64,000 bases of DNA from the NCBI RefSeq assembly GCF_003072505.1, contig NZ_NTGB01000001.1:1216659-1280658 (forward strand). The letters are read 5' to 3'. The notes beneath the pieces were generated by a model. That model saw nothing but the letters and a program-made list of their open reading frames with translations, was not told the origin of the DNA and did no database searches. The stretch is from Polynucleobacter rarus. Lineage in GTDB: Bacteria > Pseudomonadota > Gammaproteobacteria > Burkholderiales > Burkholderiaceae. This document shows positions 38,287 to 46,550 of this stretch, piece by piece. The position numbers and the translations under genes are program-made. Positions within the stretch are counted from its first letter, which is position 1. Each line of letters begins with the position of its first letter.

Positions 38287-39270
38287 ATGTCAAAACTACA
38301 AATTGATCGCAGAACTCTCCTTAAACAGTCGGTGGCGTTATCTGGCCTTGTCATGTCTGGATCTGTTTTTTCTCAAAACAATTGGCCACAAAAGCCAATT
38401 CGGATAATAGTTCCGAACCCGGCTGGTGGCACGGCAGATGCCTTACCGCGTTTACTTGCAGAGCCACTATCCAAAGCTCTAGGTCAATCCATTATTGTTG
38501 AAAATAAACCAGGAGCAGCTGGCAATATCGCCGCTGAATACATTTTTAATGCTGAGGCTGATGGCTACACACTATTTGCTTCTCCGCCACCTGCCCTTTC
38601 AATTAACGCTAATTTATATCCTAAGTTAAATTATCAAGCTTCACAATTTGTCCCGATTACCGTGATGGCCGCAGTACCTAATGCCCTTATGGTGCATCCA
38701 TCTTTACCATTTAATACCGTTCCTGAATTTTTAAATTATTTAAAAGCAAATCCGGATAAATTAACTTACGCCTCTCAAGGAAGTGGTTCAACGGCGCATT
38801 TAACTGCGGAACTTTTTAAACTTAAAACTGGTCTCAAAATGCTGCATGTTCCCTACAAAGGCGACGCCCCAGCGATTACTGATTTATTAGCTGGACACGT
38901 CGATATTATGTTTGGAAATATTGGCGCGACAATGCAGTATGTCAAATCTGACAAATTAAAACTCATTGCTCTCACAACCCAAAAAAGAAACAAATCATTT
39001 CCGAACACACCTACACTCAATGAGTTCATCCCGGGAATGATTGCAACCACTTGGTTTGCCATGGTCGCTCCACCTAAAACTCCATCAAGTATCGTCAATA
39101 AAATTTCCGTTGCAATCGGTAGTATTTTAAAAACACCAGATATGCAAAAGAAACTTGCTGAAATGGGTGCTGAGCCCATCGGTGAATCTCCTGAAGAAAC
39201 CATGAAATGGATTAAAGAAGATACCGAGCGATGGAAAGAAGTAATTCAAGCGGGGAAAATCACTATCTAA
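38287..39270 (+). CDS. Bug-family (TctC-like) solute-binding protein
   Basis: 327 residues with a twin-arginine-like signal (RRTLLKQSVALSGLVMSG). PIRIIVPNPAGGTADALPR and ENKPGAAGNIAAEYIF are the ligand-pocket motifs of the tripartite tricarboxylate transporter binding proteins, a family much expanded in Burkholderiales. No TctA/TctB membrane genes are nearby, which is common for orphan Bug proteins. It probably binds the carboxylate handled by the adjacent oxygenase. Confidence 0.87.
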   Translation: MSKLQIDRRTLLKQSVALSGLVMSGSVFSQNNWPQKPIRIIVPNPAGGTADALPRLLAEPLSKALGQSIIVENKPGAAGNIAAEYIFNAEADGYTLFASPPPALSINANLYPKLNYQASQFVPITVMAAVPNALMVHPSLPFNTVPEFLNYLKANPDKLTYASQGSGSTAHLTAELFKLKTGLKMLHVPYKGDAPAITDLLAGHVDIMFGNIGATMQYVKSDKLKLIALTTQKRNKSFPNTPTLNEFIPGMIATTWFAMVAPPKTPSSIVNKISVAIGSILKTPDMQKKLAEMGAEPIGESPEETMKWIKEDTERWKEVIQAGKITI

Positions 39271-39421
39271 GATAGGATTAGTAAATCTCAAGAAACAAGC
39301 GCTTCACAATTTGGGCGGCACAATTGTCAAAAAGTTTAAATTCTCAAATTTTCTAGTAGAGCAAATTGTCATAATTCGTAAATAAACTAAAAAATCACAA
39401 TTTATTTTGATGGGAGTAAGT

Positions 39422-41275
39422 ATGTCAAAGCGTATCCAAATTGCAACATCTTTAACGCTTCTAGTCATGACGTTTTCTTCAGCTAGCTTCGCAACAACTT
39501 TTGTCAGTGACACGAAAGCTGCCGATACGATTTATTACAATGGTCCCATCGTTACGGTGAACGATAAGCAACCAACTGCCCAAGCTGTAGCAGTTAAAAA
39601 GGGCAAAATCATCGCGGTTGGATCTGAGAATTCGATGAAACAATTCACGGGCATGAAAACCAAACAAGTATCCTTGGACGGAAAAACTTTAGTGCCTGGT
39701 TTTATTGATGGTCATGGTCATATGGTTAATGTAGGCCTCCAAGCCATTTCAGCAAACCTACTTCCCCCTCCTGACGGTACTGTGGACTCTATTCCCGCTT
39801 TGCAAAAAGTCTTAAAAGAGTGGGTAGATAACTCACCAGTTCCAAAAAAATATGGACTGATTATTGGCTTTGGTTATGACGACTCTCAACTCAAAGAGCA
39901 ACGTCATCCTACGAAAGAAGAACTAGATGAGGTCTCAAAAGACATCCCCATCATGTGTTTTCATCAAAGTGGACATATCCGTTCCTACAACAGTAAAGCC
40001 TTAGAAATAGCCGGAATTACTAGCGAAACTGTGAGCCCTGTTGGTGGCATTATTCAGCGCAAAAAAGGTAGCCAAGAACCAAATGGTGTTTTTGAAGAAA
40101 CGGCAATGATGTTAGTGGATTCAAAAATCCTACCTAAAGTTGGTAGTGAAGAAATGGTCAATTTAGCCTTAGCTGGACAAGAGTTATATAAAAGTTTTGG
40201 ACATACCACCGCCCAAGAAGGTTTAGCGATTGATGGGTTTTTATTGGGCCTGACCGAACTTGCCAAAAATAACAAGCTAGATATTGATGTTGTAGCCTAT
40301 CCTCCCATCATGCTCCCAGGTATTGAAAAACGAATGGAAAGCCCTTTTGTAGGTAAAAAATATCAAAATCACTTACGGATTGGTGGAGTAAAACTGGTGC
40401 TCGACGGTTCACCTCAGGGTAAAACAGCCTGGTTATCAAAGCCTTACTTTATAGTTCCTGAAGGTCAAAAAGATGACTACAATGGCTATCCTTCGATGAC
40501 TGATGAAATGGCTAATCTATTTATCAAACAAGCTTATGCTAAAAAATGGCAAATCATTACTCACACCAATGGTGACGCTGCCATCGATCAATTGATTCGT
40601 GGGATTTCCTTAGCTGAAAAAAAATACCCTAATTCACAGATGAAACCTGTCATGATTCATGGTCAAACCCTGCGGGCTGATCAAATTCCAGAACTTAAAA
40701 AGTTAGGCATCTTCCCATCCGTTTTTCCAATGCACACCTACTACTGGGGTGATTGGCACCGTGAATCAGTGCTAGGTCCAGAGCGCGCTGCTAATATCTC
40801 TCCAACCAAATGGCTAAAAGATGCAGGTATACCTTTTTCTTCTCATCATGATGCGCCCGTGGCATTTCCTGATATGATGCGCGTACTCTCAGCAACTGTG
40901 AATCGTGTTACGCGAAGCGGCCAAGTTCTGGGCCCAAATCAACGTGTAGAGCCTATCGTTGGACTTAAAGCAATTACTCTTTGGCCTGCAATGCAATACA
41001 ACGAAGGCAAATCCAAAGGATCCATTGAGGTGGGTAAACTCGCTGACTTTGCCATATTGTCTGATAATCCCATCACAATAGATCGTCTAAAAATTGAAGA
41101 GATTAAAGTCTTAAAAACCATTAAGGAAGACAAAATTGTGTATGATCGCTCGGTTAAAACAGCGAATCCAACAAACTCTTGTATTGACTCCGAAGCATGT
41201 CTACAAAAACTAGCCAATACGGCAAACAATACTCAAGCGTTTAGCCAATTGATGGCAAAGCCACATCTTCATTAA
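39422..41275 (+). CDS. Exported YtcJ-type amidohydrolase
   Basis: About 617 residues of the amidohydrolase-3 family with a signal peptide (cleavage near SASFATT). The metal-binding HGHM is in VPGFIDGHGHMVNVG; GGIIQRKKGSQEPNG, THTNGDAAIDQ, HGQTLRADQIP and SHHDAPVAFP are further YtcJ motifs. It would hydrolyse an amide or cyclic imide in the periplasm. The ATG at 39422 is preferred because GGGAG lies five bases upstream; ATG 39410 and TTG 39407 are alternatives. A strong terminator follows. Confidence 0.82.
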   Translation: MSKRIQIATSLTLLVMTFSSASFATTFVSDTKAADTIYYNGPIVTVNDKQPTAQAVAVKKGKIIAVGSENSMKQFTGMKTKQVSLDGKTLVPGFIDGHGHMVNVGLQAISANLLPPPDGTVDSIPALQKVLKEWVDNSPVPKKYGLIIGFGYDDSQLKEQRHPTKEELDEVSKDIPIMCFHQSGHIRSYNSKALEIAGITSETVSPVGGIIQRKKGSQEPNGVFEETAMMLVDSKILPKVGSEEMVNLALAGQELYKSFGHTTAQEGLAIDGFLLGLTELAKNNKLDIDVVAYPPIMLPGIEKRMESPFVGKKYQNHLRIGGVKLVLDGSPQGKTAWLSKPYFIVPEGQKDDYNGYPSMTDEMANLFIKQAYAKKWQIITHTNGDAAIDQLIRGISLAEKKYPNSQMKPVMIHGQTLRADQIPELKKLGIFPSVFPMHTYYWGDWHRESVLGPERAANISPTKWLKDAGIPFSSHHDAPVAFPDMMRVLSATVNRVTRSGQVLGPNQRVEPIVGLKAITLWPAMQYNEGKSKGSIEVGKLADFAILSDNPITIDRLKIEEIKVLKTIKEDKIVYDRSVKTANPTNSCIDSEACLQKLANTANNTQAFSQLMAKPHLH

Positions 41276-41338
41276 GATTGCATTTCAACTAGGCAATACC
41301 TTGAAAAATGATTAGGAATCATTGCCAAAATTGAAAAA

Positions 41339-41370
41339 GCCGATAAATCGTATGATTTATCGGCCTTTTT
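41339..41370. terminator. Bidirectional intrinsic terminator
   Basis: A perfect 11-bp stem (GCCGATAAATC / GATTTATCGGC, 41339-41364) with a four-base loop is flanked by AAAAA on the left and TTTTT on the right. It serves the converging YtcJ-type amidohydrolase (plus) and LLM oxidoreductase (minus) genes. Confidence 0.93.
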
Positions 41371-41390
41371 GTTATGAACAAGTAACTGTT

Positions 41391-42479
41391 TTACTTACCA
41401 ATCGCAGCGTTAACTCGCGGCATCACTTCAGTTGCCATCAATTCCATCGAACGCTTAGCAAGAGCTGGATCCATCCAGTCGTGACATGCATAGAGTAAGT
41501 TACCAAAATCACCCACTTCTTCTCTAAACTTCAGTAGTTGATCAACTACAGAGTTCACAGTTCCAGCGAGAACTAAGCGATTCGTCACAAACTCAGGAGT
41601 CACTTCAGAATCTGGCATGTTTGGATCAACTTTAAACAAATTACTACGACCACCATTCACTAATTTACGACTCAGCGATTTAAAGTATGCGTAATAAGGA
41701 CCACCCTCTTCTAAACCATAGCGACGAGCAGTAGCATCATCATCAGCCACAAAAATACTCTTTGCCACACGCCATTCATCGGGGTGAGCTACTGCACCAA
41801 CAGCTTCACGGCCTTCTACATACTTTGGCCAATGCGTTGCAACCCACTCAGGCATTAAAAAGTTTGCAGAAATTGGTTGCCAGCCACGCTTAGCCATTTC
41901 TGTAACACCTTTAGAATATGGCGCTACGGCAGTACCTACGATCAAAGGATAAGGCTTTTGGAAAGGCTTCATGATGTAACCTTGACCAATTTCTGGAATC
42001 ATCGTATTTTGTGTGGAGATTTTCCAATATTCACCTTCAATGTTGTAAGGTGCTTCGCCGTCCCAAATTTTCAAAATCGTATTAATGCTTTCTACAAACA
42101 TTGCATTACGATCTGATTTAAAGTTACCAAATACTTCAGCATCAGACATCAATCCACCCGGACTAATACCCATAATGAAACGACCTTCTAACATATGATC
42201 CATCATCGCAGCCTGAGCAGCGATGGCAGCTGGATGAGAGTTCGGCAAGTTAATCGTTCCAGTACCTAATTTGATTTGTTTTGTCGCATGAATCAAGGTC
42301 GCTAAAAAGATCATCGAATTGGTAATGGTTTCAGCAGCATCAGTGACGTGCTCGCCAACATAAGCTTCGCTGTAACCTAATTGATCAGCTAAGATGACAG
42401 CTTCTCTATCTTCATTAAAAGTCTCCACCAAATTTCTTCCTGGTGGGTGAATCGGCATCATAAAGGTACTAATTTTCAT
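41391..42479 (-). CDS. LLM-class flavin-dependent monooxygenase
   Basis: A luciferase-like TIM barrel of 362 residues. FMMPIHPPGRNLVETFNEDR, LGYSEAYVGEHVTD, IKLGTGTINLPNSHPAAIA and GRFIMGISPGGLMSDAEVFG are conserved in two-component FMNH2 monooxygenases. The flavin reductase encoded at 45449 is the obvious source of reduced flavin. Such enzymes open or hydroxylate rings, including pyridine-type rings. The gene shares a gap with an inverted repeat upstream. Confidence 0.85.
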   Translation of the reverse strand: MKISTFMMPIHPPGRNLVETFNEDREAVILADQLGYSEAYVGEHVTDAAETITNSMIFLATLIHATKQIKLGTGTINLPNSHPAAIAAQAAMMDHMLEGRFIMGISPGGLMSDAEVFGNFKSDRNAMFVESINTILKIWDGEAPYNIEGEYWKISTQNTMIPEIGQGYIMKPFQKPYPLIVGTAVAPYSKGVTEMAKRGWQPISANFLMPEWVATHWPKYVEGREAVGAVAHPDEWRVAKSIFVADDDATARRYGLEEGGPYYAYFKSLSRKLVNGGRSNLFKVDPNMPDSEVTPEFVTNRLVLAGTVNSVVDQLLKFREEVGDFGNLLYACHDWMDPALAKRSMELMATEVMPRVNAAIGK

Positions 42480-42602
42480 TTGCTTGTCCGTATCTGTAAT
42501 TGAACTGCATAAAGTGGTTTGTAAAACAATTTAATTTAATGAATTATAAAACAAAGTAATCACTTGATCATTTATAAGACTTAAAAAAGATCTACTCAAT
42601 CA

Positions 42603-42632
42603 GTAAATACCCTAACTCAGGGGGATGTTTAC
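42603..42632. promoter_or_regulatory. Imperfect palindrome, candidate TetR operator
   Basis: GTAAATACCCT (42603-42613) is followed after five bases by AGGGGGATGTTTAC, its near-inverse. The same 11-base word recurs at 50282-50292 before the transporter operon. It lies between the LLM gene and the TetR gene, a normal place for an operator. Confidence 0.45.
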
Positions 42633-42692
42633 AAATTAAGATACTATAAAAAACTATCAATAAATTATAAAAATCACAATAAAAACAATTAC

Positions 42693-43373
42693 TTAATCTT
42701 GTTTAATCAACATTGGCACCACTGTTTTAGCTCCTGCCAAATAAGTAATGATCGTATGTTCAACAATCTCATCAATATCTAAAGATAAAGGAATATTAAA
42801 AATCCACCGACGTTGTCCTAAATAAAAAGTCCGTGAATTGATACCCCAGGCCAATTCAACTTCACTTTCTTTAAGGGGTATCTCTTGAATTGTCGGCAAG
42901 CCAAGTTCTGCTCTCACCTCAATAGCGATCGGCTCGAGGATTCTGCTGCGCAAAAACTTTAAATACCTTGTATTAATATCTTCACCCTTTAAACCCGAAA
43001 ACATGAAAATTCGAACCCAGTCATAGGTTAGAGAAATTTTCGAGTAGTCTTTATAAAATCTAATAAGACGATCTTTTAAAGGTACTGAGCGATCAGCAAT
43101 AATGGTTTCCCAGTAAGGATTCCATCTACCAACATATACTTCCTGATAGACACGTTCGATTAAAGCTGCTTTACTTGGGAAATAACGAAAAATGAGGGAT
43201 TGAGTAACTCCTAAGCGACGAGCAAGCTCACGGGTATCACCATCAAACCCAACCTCTGCAAAAAACGCCACAGCAGCAGCAGCGATCTCACGATCACGCT
43301 CTTCACGTTTCAGCCGCTTGCGAGGTGCAGAATTGATAGGTTTGTTGACTACAAGATCATTCGACTTCATCAT
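42693..43373 (-). CDS. TetR/AcrR-family transcriptional regulator
   Basis: 226 residues. The N-terminal helix-turn-helix is clear: AAAAVAFFAEVGFDGDTRELARRLG then VTQSLIFRYFPSKAALIERVY. A basic leader with KRLKREERDRE precedes it. The C-terminal ligand domain is typical in length. It is the only regulator in the catabolic island, so it may control several of its operons. Confidence 0.9.
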   Translation of the reverse strand: MMKSNDLVVNKPINSAPRKRLKREERDREIAAAAVAFFAEVGFDGDTRELARRLGVTQSLIFRYFPSKAALIERVYQEVYVGRWNPYWETIIADRSVPLKDRLIRFYKDYSKISLTYDWVRIFMFSGLKGEDINTRYLKFLRSRILEPIAIEVRAELGLPTIQEIPLKESEVELAWGINSRTFYLGQRRWIFNIPLSLDIDEIVEHTIITYLAGAKTVVPMLIKQD

Positions 43374-43395
43374 TCAAGACTCACTTATTCAGAAA

Positions 43396-44409
43396 TTAAT
43401 GCTTCACTATTTCTAATTGCTTGGTCTCCACAGAACGCATAATCGCTTCGAGTGCAGCGACGTTTGCAAGCATTTCAGCTTGCATCACTGGATAGTCACT
43501 AACGCCTCGAATCCCTTTTGCAAAGGCCTCAAGATTAAAACGAACCGTTGGAGCTGGCGGCATGAAATGAGTAGTTCTCTCTTGACCGCGTAATTGGGTT
43601 GTTACATTCCATCCAGTTGGGTTTTCAGGATGGGTGTTATCTCTGATTTCAATCCAACCATGCGATCCATAAACACAAAACCGACCATCAAATGGAGTGG
43701 CTAAAATTGCACTAATCAAAGCATTTGCACCACCTTCAAAGGCAAGCATGATGCCCAATGTATCGCCATTTTCAAAATCACTTCCACGAGTAGCTAGTCT
43801 TGCCCAAACTTCTTTAGCTGGTCCAAAAATAGCAATCGCGAGATCCACTAAATGAATTCCCGTTGCAGTTAAAGGTCCAACCGGAGCAAACTTATTCGAC
43901 AGACGCCAATTATCCTTTGGTAATGCAAAGAATTTATCCTGGGAGAAATTTGCCTCGATTTGTAAAATAGTACCTAAAGTTCCTTTTGCAATCTCCTCTC
44001 TTAAGGCAACGATTGCGGGCTCAAAACGACGCTCGTGACCGATACCTAATTTGACACCAGCGTTGTTGCAAGCCTCAATCGCAGCTTGCGCATCCGCAAA
44101 AGTAAGGCAAAGTGGCTTTTCACAAAACACATGCTTACCAGCCTTGGCAGCTAATTGAATCTGCTGAGCATGGAATTGATGTGGCGTACATAAAACAATC
44201 GCTTCAACTTTGGGATTTTCAATGGCATTCGTAAATTCTCTAGCCACTTCAAAGCCCATTTTTAGGCCGTCAGCAGTAGCTTGAGAAGCAACATTTGGAT
44301 CATTTTCAATGACCATCACTACATTTAAAAACTCACTCGCTTGCAAAGTGGCAGTAATAATTTTCCCCCACCAACCATAACCAATAACAGCAACATTTAC
44401 AGGATTCAT
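43396..44409 (-). CDS. Gfo/Idh/MocA-family oxidoreductase
   Basis: 337 residues with the N-terminal Rossmann motif AVIGYGWWGKIITAT and the family EKPLC lysine-proline motif at HVFCEKPLCLTFADA, then the C-terminal alpha/beta domain with GIHLVDLAIAIFGPAKEVWA. These NAD(P)-dependent enzymes act on cyclic polyols, sugars or dihydrodiols. Position with an alpha/beta hydrolase (12-base gap) and the oxygenases suggests dehydrogenation of a ring-derived diol or hydroxyacid. Confidence 0.83.
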   Translation of the reverse strand: MNPVNVAVIGYGWWGKIITATLQASEFLNVVMVIENDPNVASQATADGLKMGFEVAREFTNAIENPKVEAIVLCTPHQFHAQQIQLAAKAGKHVFCEKPLCLTFADAQAAIEACNNAGVKLGIGHERRFEPAIVALREEIAKGTLGTILQIEANFSQDKFFALPKDNWRLSNKFAPVGPLTATGIHLVDLAIAIFGPAKEVWARLATRGSDFENGDTLGIMLAFEGGANALISAILATPFDGRFCVYGSHGWIEIRDNTHPENPTGWNVTTQLRGQERTTHFMPPAPTVRFNLEAFAKGIRGVSDYPVMQAEMLANVAALEAIMRSVETKQLEIVKH

Positions 44410-44421
44410 TTTTATCTCGTT

Positions 44422-45195
44422 CTATGCAGAAATAGTATTAATAAAATTCACGACTAATGATTCAAACTCTCTTTTACATTCAACGTTAGCAATATGCGCA
44501 GCTGGCAACATCACATGTTGACTTTTTGGAATCACATTTGTCAAAGAAGCAACTTCAGCTGTCGGTGCACCCATATCAAACTCGCCACTAATTAGTAATG
44601 TTGGACATTGAATTTTTGCAGCATACGGTCTCGCATCATAGGTCATCACAGCCGTACCACATGCCATATAACCATCATTACTTGTGGTGGCAATCATTTT
44701 GCGTAATTTTTGATCATCGGCAGGGTTTGCCACACGATAACCTTCTGTTAACCAACGATCAGCAGTACCATCCACAATTGCTTGTATACCTTTTTCATTT
44801 ACGGTTGCAATACGTGTTAACCACTGCGCTTTTGTTTCATCTGTTTGTGAATGTCTAAAGCAAGCTGCTGACAGGCTCAATACCCGATCAGAATAATGCG
44901 CTGCCATATATAAGCCCAACATTGCGCCAAGTGATAAACCTAACCAGTGAAATTTCTGAATATTTAATCGGTCAGTGAGTTCAATAATGTCTTTAGCTAA
45001 ATCTTCTGTTGAGGCAACTGCGCCGATGGCAGGGGTGTCGCCATGGCCACGGTAGTTGTAACGCAAAACTAAAAAGTGCTTTTTCCAGACTTCAATCTGA
45101 TCGTCCCACATGGAGTAATTTGCTCCTAAGGAGTTGCCGATCACTAATACTGGTGCATTACTACACCCTTCTAATTGAAATGAAGTAATTGTCAT
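44422..45195 (-). CDS. Alpha/beta hydrolase, 3-oxoadipate enol-lactonase-like
   Basis: 257 residues with the oxyanion region VIGNSLGANYSMWDDQ, the nucleophile elbow WLGLSLGAMLGL, the acid LISGEFDMGAP and the catalytic histidine in PAAHIANVE. Overall pattern is that of PcaD-like lactonases. It is the first gene of the minus-strand run hydrolase - Gfo/Idh - TetR - LLM, all separated by short gaps except before LLM. Confidence 0.82.
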   Translation of the reverse strand: MTITSFQLEGCSNAPVLVIGNSLGANYSMWDDQIEVWKKHFLVLRYNYRGHGDTPAIGAVASTEDLAKDIIELTDRLNIQKFHWLGLSLGAMLGLYMAAHYSDRVLSLSAACFRHSQTDETKAQWLTRIATVNEKGIQAIVDGTADRWLTEGYRVANPADDQKLRKMIATTSNDGYMACGTAVMTYDARPYAAKIQCPTLLISGEFDMGAPTAEVASLTNVIPKSQHVMLPAAHIANVECKREFESLVVNFINTISA

Positions 45196-45448
45196 AACTG
45201 TCTCTTTATGTATGTTGTTTTAAAAATAAGGATCGTTTGATCACTTTAATATACTCAACTTCAATTGGCAAGTATCTACCTCAATAATGAAGGTAATCCA
45301 CAGCAAGAGTATGGGTTTTCCCTAATAAAAGATCAATTTTTATCAATTTAAAAATGGGTAGGAAACAAATTGATTAAATGTTTTATCACTTCAGATTGAC
45401 TTCTAATGATCAAGCGATTACTATTTAAGAAAATTAATGGAGATAAAG
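45196..45448. promoter_or_regulatory. Divergent gap between hydrolase and flavin reductase genes
   Basis: About 250 bases that must contain two divergent promoters. An inverted repeat TACCT / AGGTA (45277-45281 and 45291-45295, nine-base loop) is present. Nothing else stands out. Confidence 0.3.
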
Positions 45449-45985
45449 ATGAGCCCAGTCGATCGTGCAAAAGATACCCAAGAACAAAGTCCAGAGTTTG
45501 ACTCAAGAGATTTCCGTAACGCTTTAGGACACTTTGGAACGGGTGTCACCGTAATTACGACTATTGATAAAAATGGTAAGGTATTCGGGGTTACCGTAAG
45601 TTCCTTTAATTCTGTTTCTCTTTCCCCGCCTCTTGTATTATGGTCACAGGTGAGAGGTGCACCGAGTCATCAAGCATTTATTGAATCGCCCTATTTTATT
45701 GTCAATATATTGGCAGAAGATCAAAAGGATATTTCTAATCACTTTGCAAGACCTAGTGAAGATAAATTTAAAGACATTCCCCATCATTTAAATGAACATG
45801 GCATTCCGATTTTGGATGGCACCCTTGGCCATTTCGTTTGTACCAAGGAAAATGAAGTTGAAGGTGGTGACCATTTAATCTTCATCGGAAAAGTGTTAAG
45901 CTATTCTTATAACACTTCTGAAAATACTGCCCCACTTTTCTTTTGGAAGGGAAAGTATCACTCAGCAGCAGATCATACAGCATAA
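45449..45985 (+). CDS. Flavin reductase (two-component monooxygenase partner)
   Basis: About 178 residues of the flavin-reductase-like (HpaC/NtaB) family. FRNALGHFGTGVTVITTIDK, GVTVSSFNSVSLSPPLVLWS and HLIFIGKVLSYSY are conserved. It makes FMNH2 or FADH2 for the LLM oxygenase. The start at 45449 is preferred over 45437 because GGAG (45438-45441) is correctly spaced only for the later ATG. Confidence 0.87.
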   Translation: MSPVDRAKDTQEQSPEFDSRDFRNALGHFGTGVTVITTIDKNGKVFGVTVSSFNSVSLSPPLVLWSQVRGAPSHQAFIESPYFIVNILAEDQKDISNHFARPSEDKFKDIPHHLNEHGIPILDGTLGHFVCTKENEVEGGDHLIFIGKVLSYSYNTSENTAPLFFWKGKYHSAADHTA

Positions 45986-46034
45986 TATTTCACTTATTTC
46001 TCAATTACTTATATCTCAATCTTGAAGGATCACC

Positions 46035-46472
46035 ATGTCAAATGTTAATTTAGAGCAAGCCCTTTTAATTGCAAAAACATCCTTAGAAAAAGGCCGCGAA
46101 ATGAAATTTCACCCCCTAACGGTGATTGTTTTAGATGCTGGCGGTCAAATGAAAGCACTATTGCGTGAAGACAACTGCAGTATCTTAAGACAAGATATCG
46201 CCATGGGTAAGGCATGGGGTGCGCTTGGTATGGGCTTTGGTGGTCGCGAACTAGCAAGACGTGCTGAGGCGATGCCAAGTTTCTTCGTTGCCTTAAACGC
46301 TATGTCAGGTGGAAAAATGGTACCTGTACCTGGCGGCGTTCTCATTCGTAATGCTGAGGGACAAATTATTGGTTCAGTCGGTATTACTGGCGATACTTCG
46401 ATTAATGACGAGATTTGTGCGGTAGCAGGTATTACCGCTGCTGGCTTAGTTGCAGATACCGGCGACAAGTAA
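46035..46472 (+). CDS. GlcG/HbpS-family (DUF336) protein
   Basis: 145 residues with VIVLDAGGQMKALLRED, GKAWGALGMGFGGREL, VPGGVLIRNAEGQIIGSVGITGD typical of GlcG/HbpS proteins. The family includes haem-binding and corrinoid-associated members and is often found beside catabolic operons with unknown role. It follows the flavin reductase by 49 bases and is ended by a strong terminator. Confidence 0.85.
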   Translation: MSNVNLEQALLIAKTSLEKGREMKFHPLTVIVLDAGGQMKALLREDNCSILRQDIAMGKAWGALGMGFGGRELARRAEAMPSFFVALNAMSGGKMVPVPGGVLIRNAEGQIIGSVGITGDTSINDEICAVAGITAAGLVADTGDK

Positions 46473-46495
46473 AAACAAGTCACCCTTTTCATTGT

Positions 46496-46531
46496 AAAAG
46501 CCCTGAATTATTTCTAATTCAGGGCTTTTTT
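46496..46531. terminator. Bidirectional intrinsic terminator
   Basis: An 11-bp perfect stem (GCCCTGAATTA / TAATTCAGGGC, 46500-46525) with a TTTC loop, preceded by AAAA and followed by TTTTTT. It separates the converging GlcG-like and molybdenum-hydroxylase genes. Confidence 0.93.
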
Positions 46532-46550
46532 GCTTTAAATCGACATCAAA

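Noticed and set aside
38853..39203. 116-codon frame opposite the Bug-protein gene
   Set aside because: Antisense to a well-supported gene; no ribosome site.
46145..46492. 115-codon minus-strand frame opposite the GlcG-like gene
   Set aside because: Shadow of a conserved gene and would begin at the terminator.
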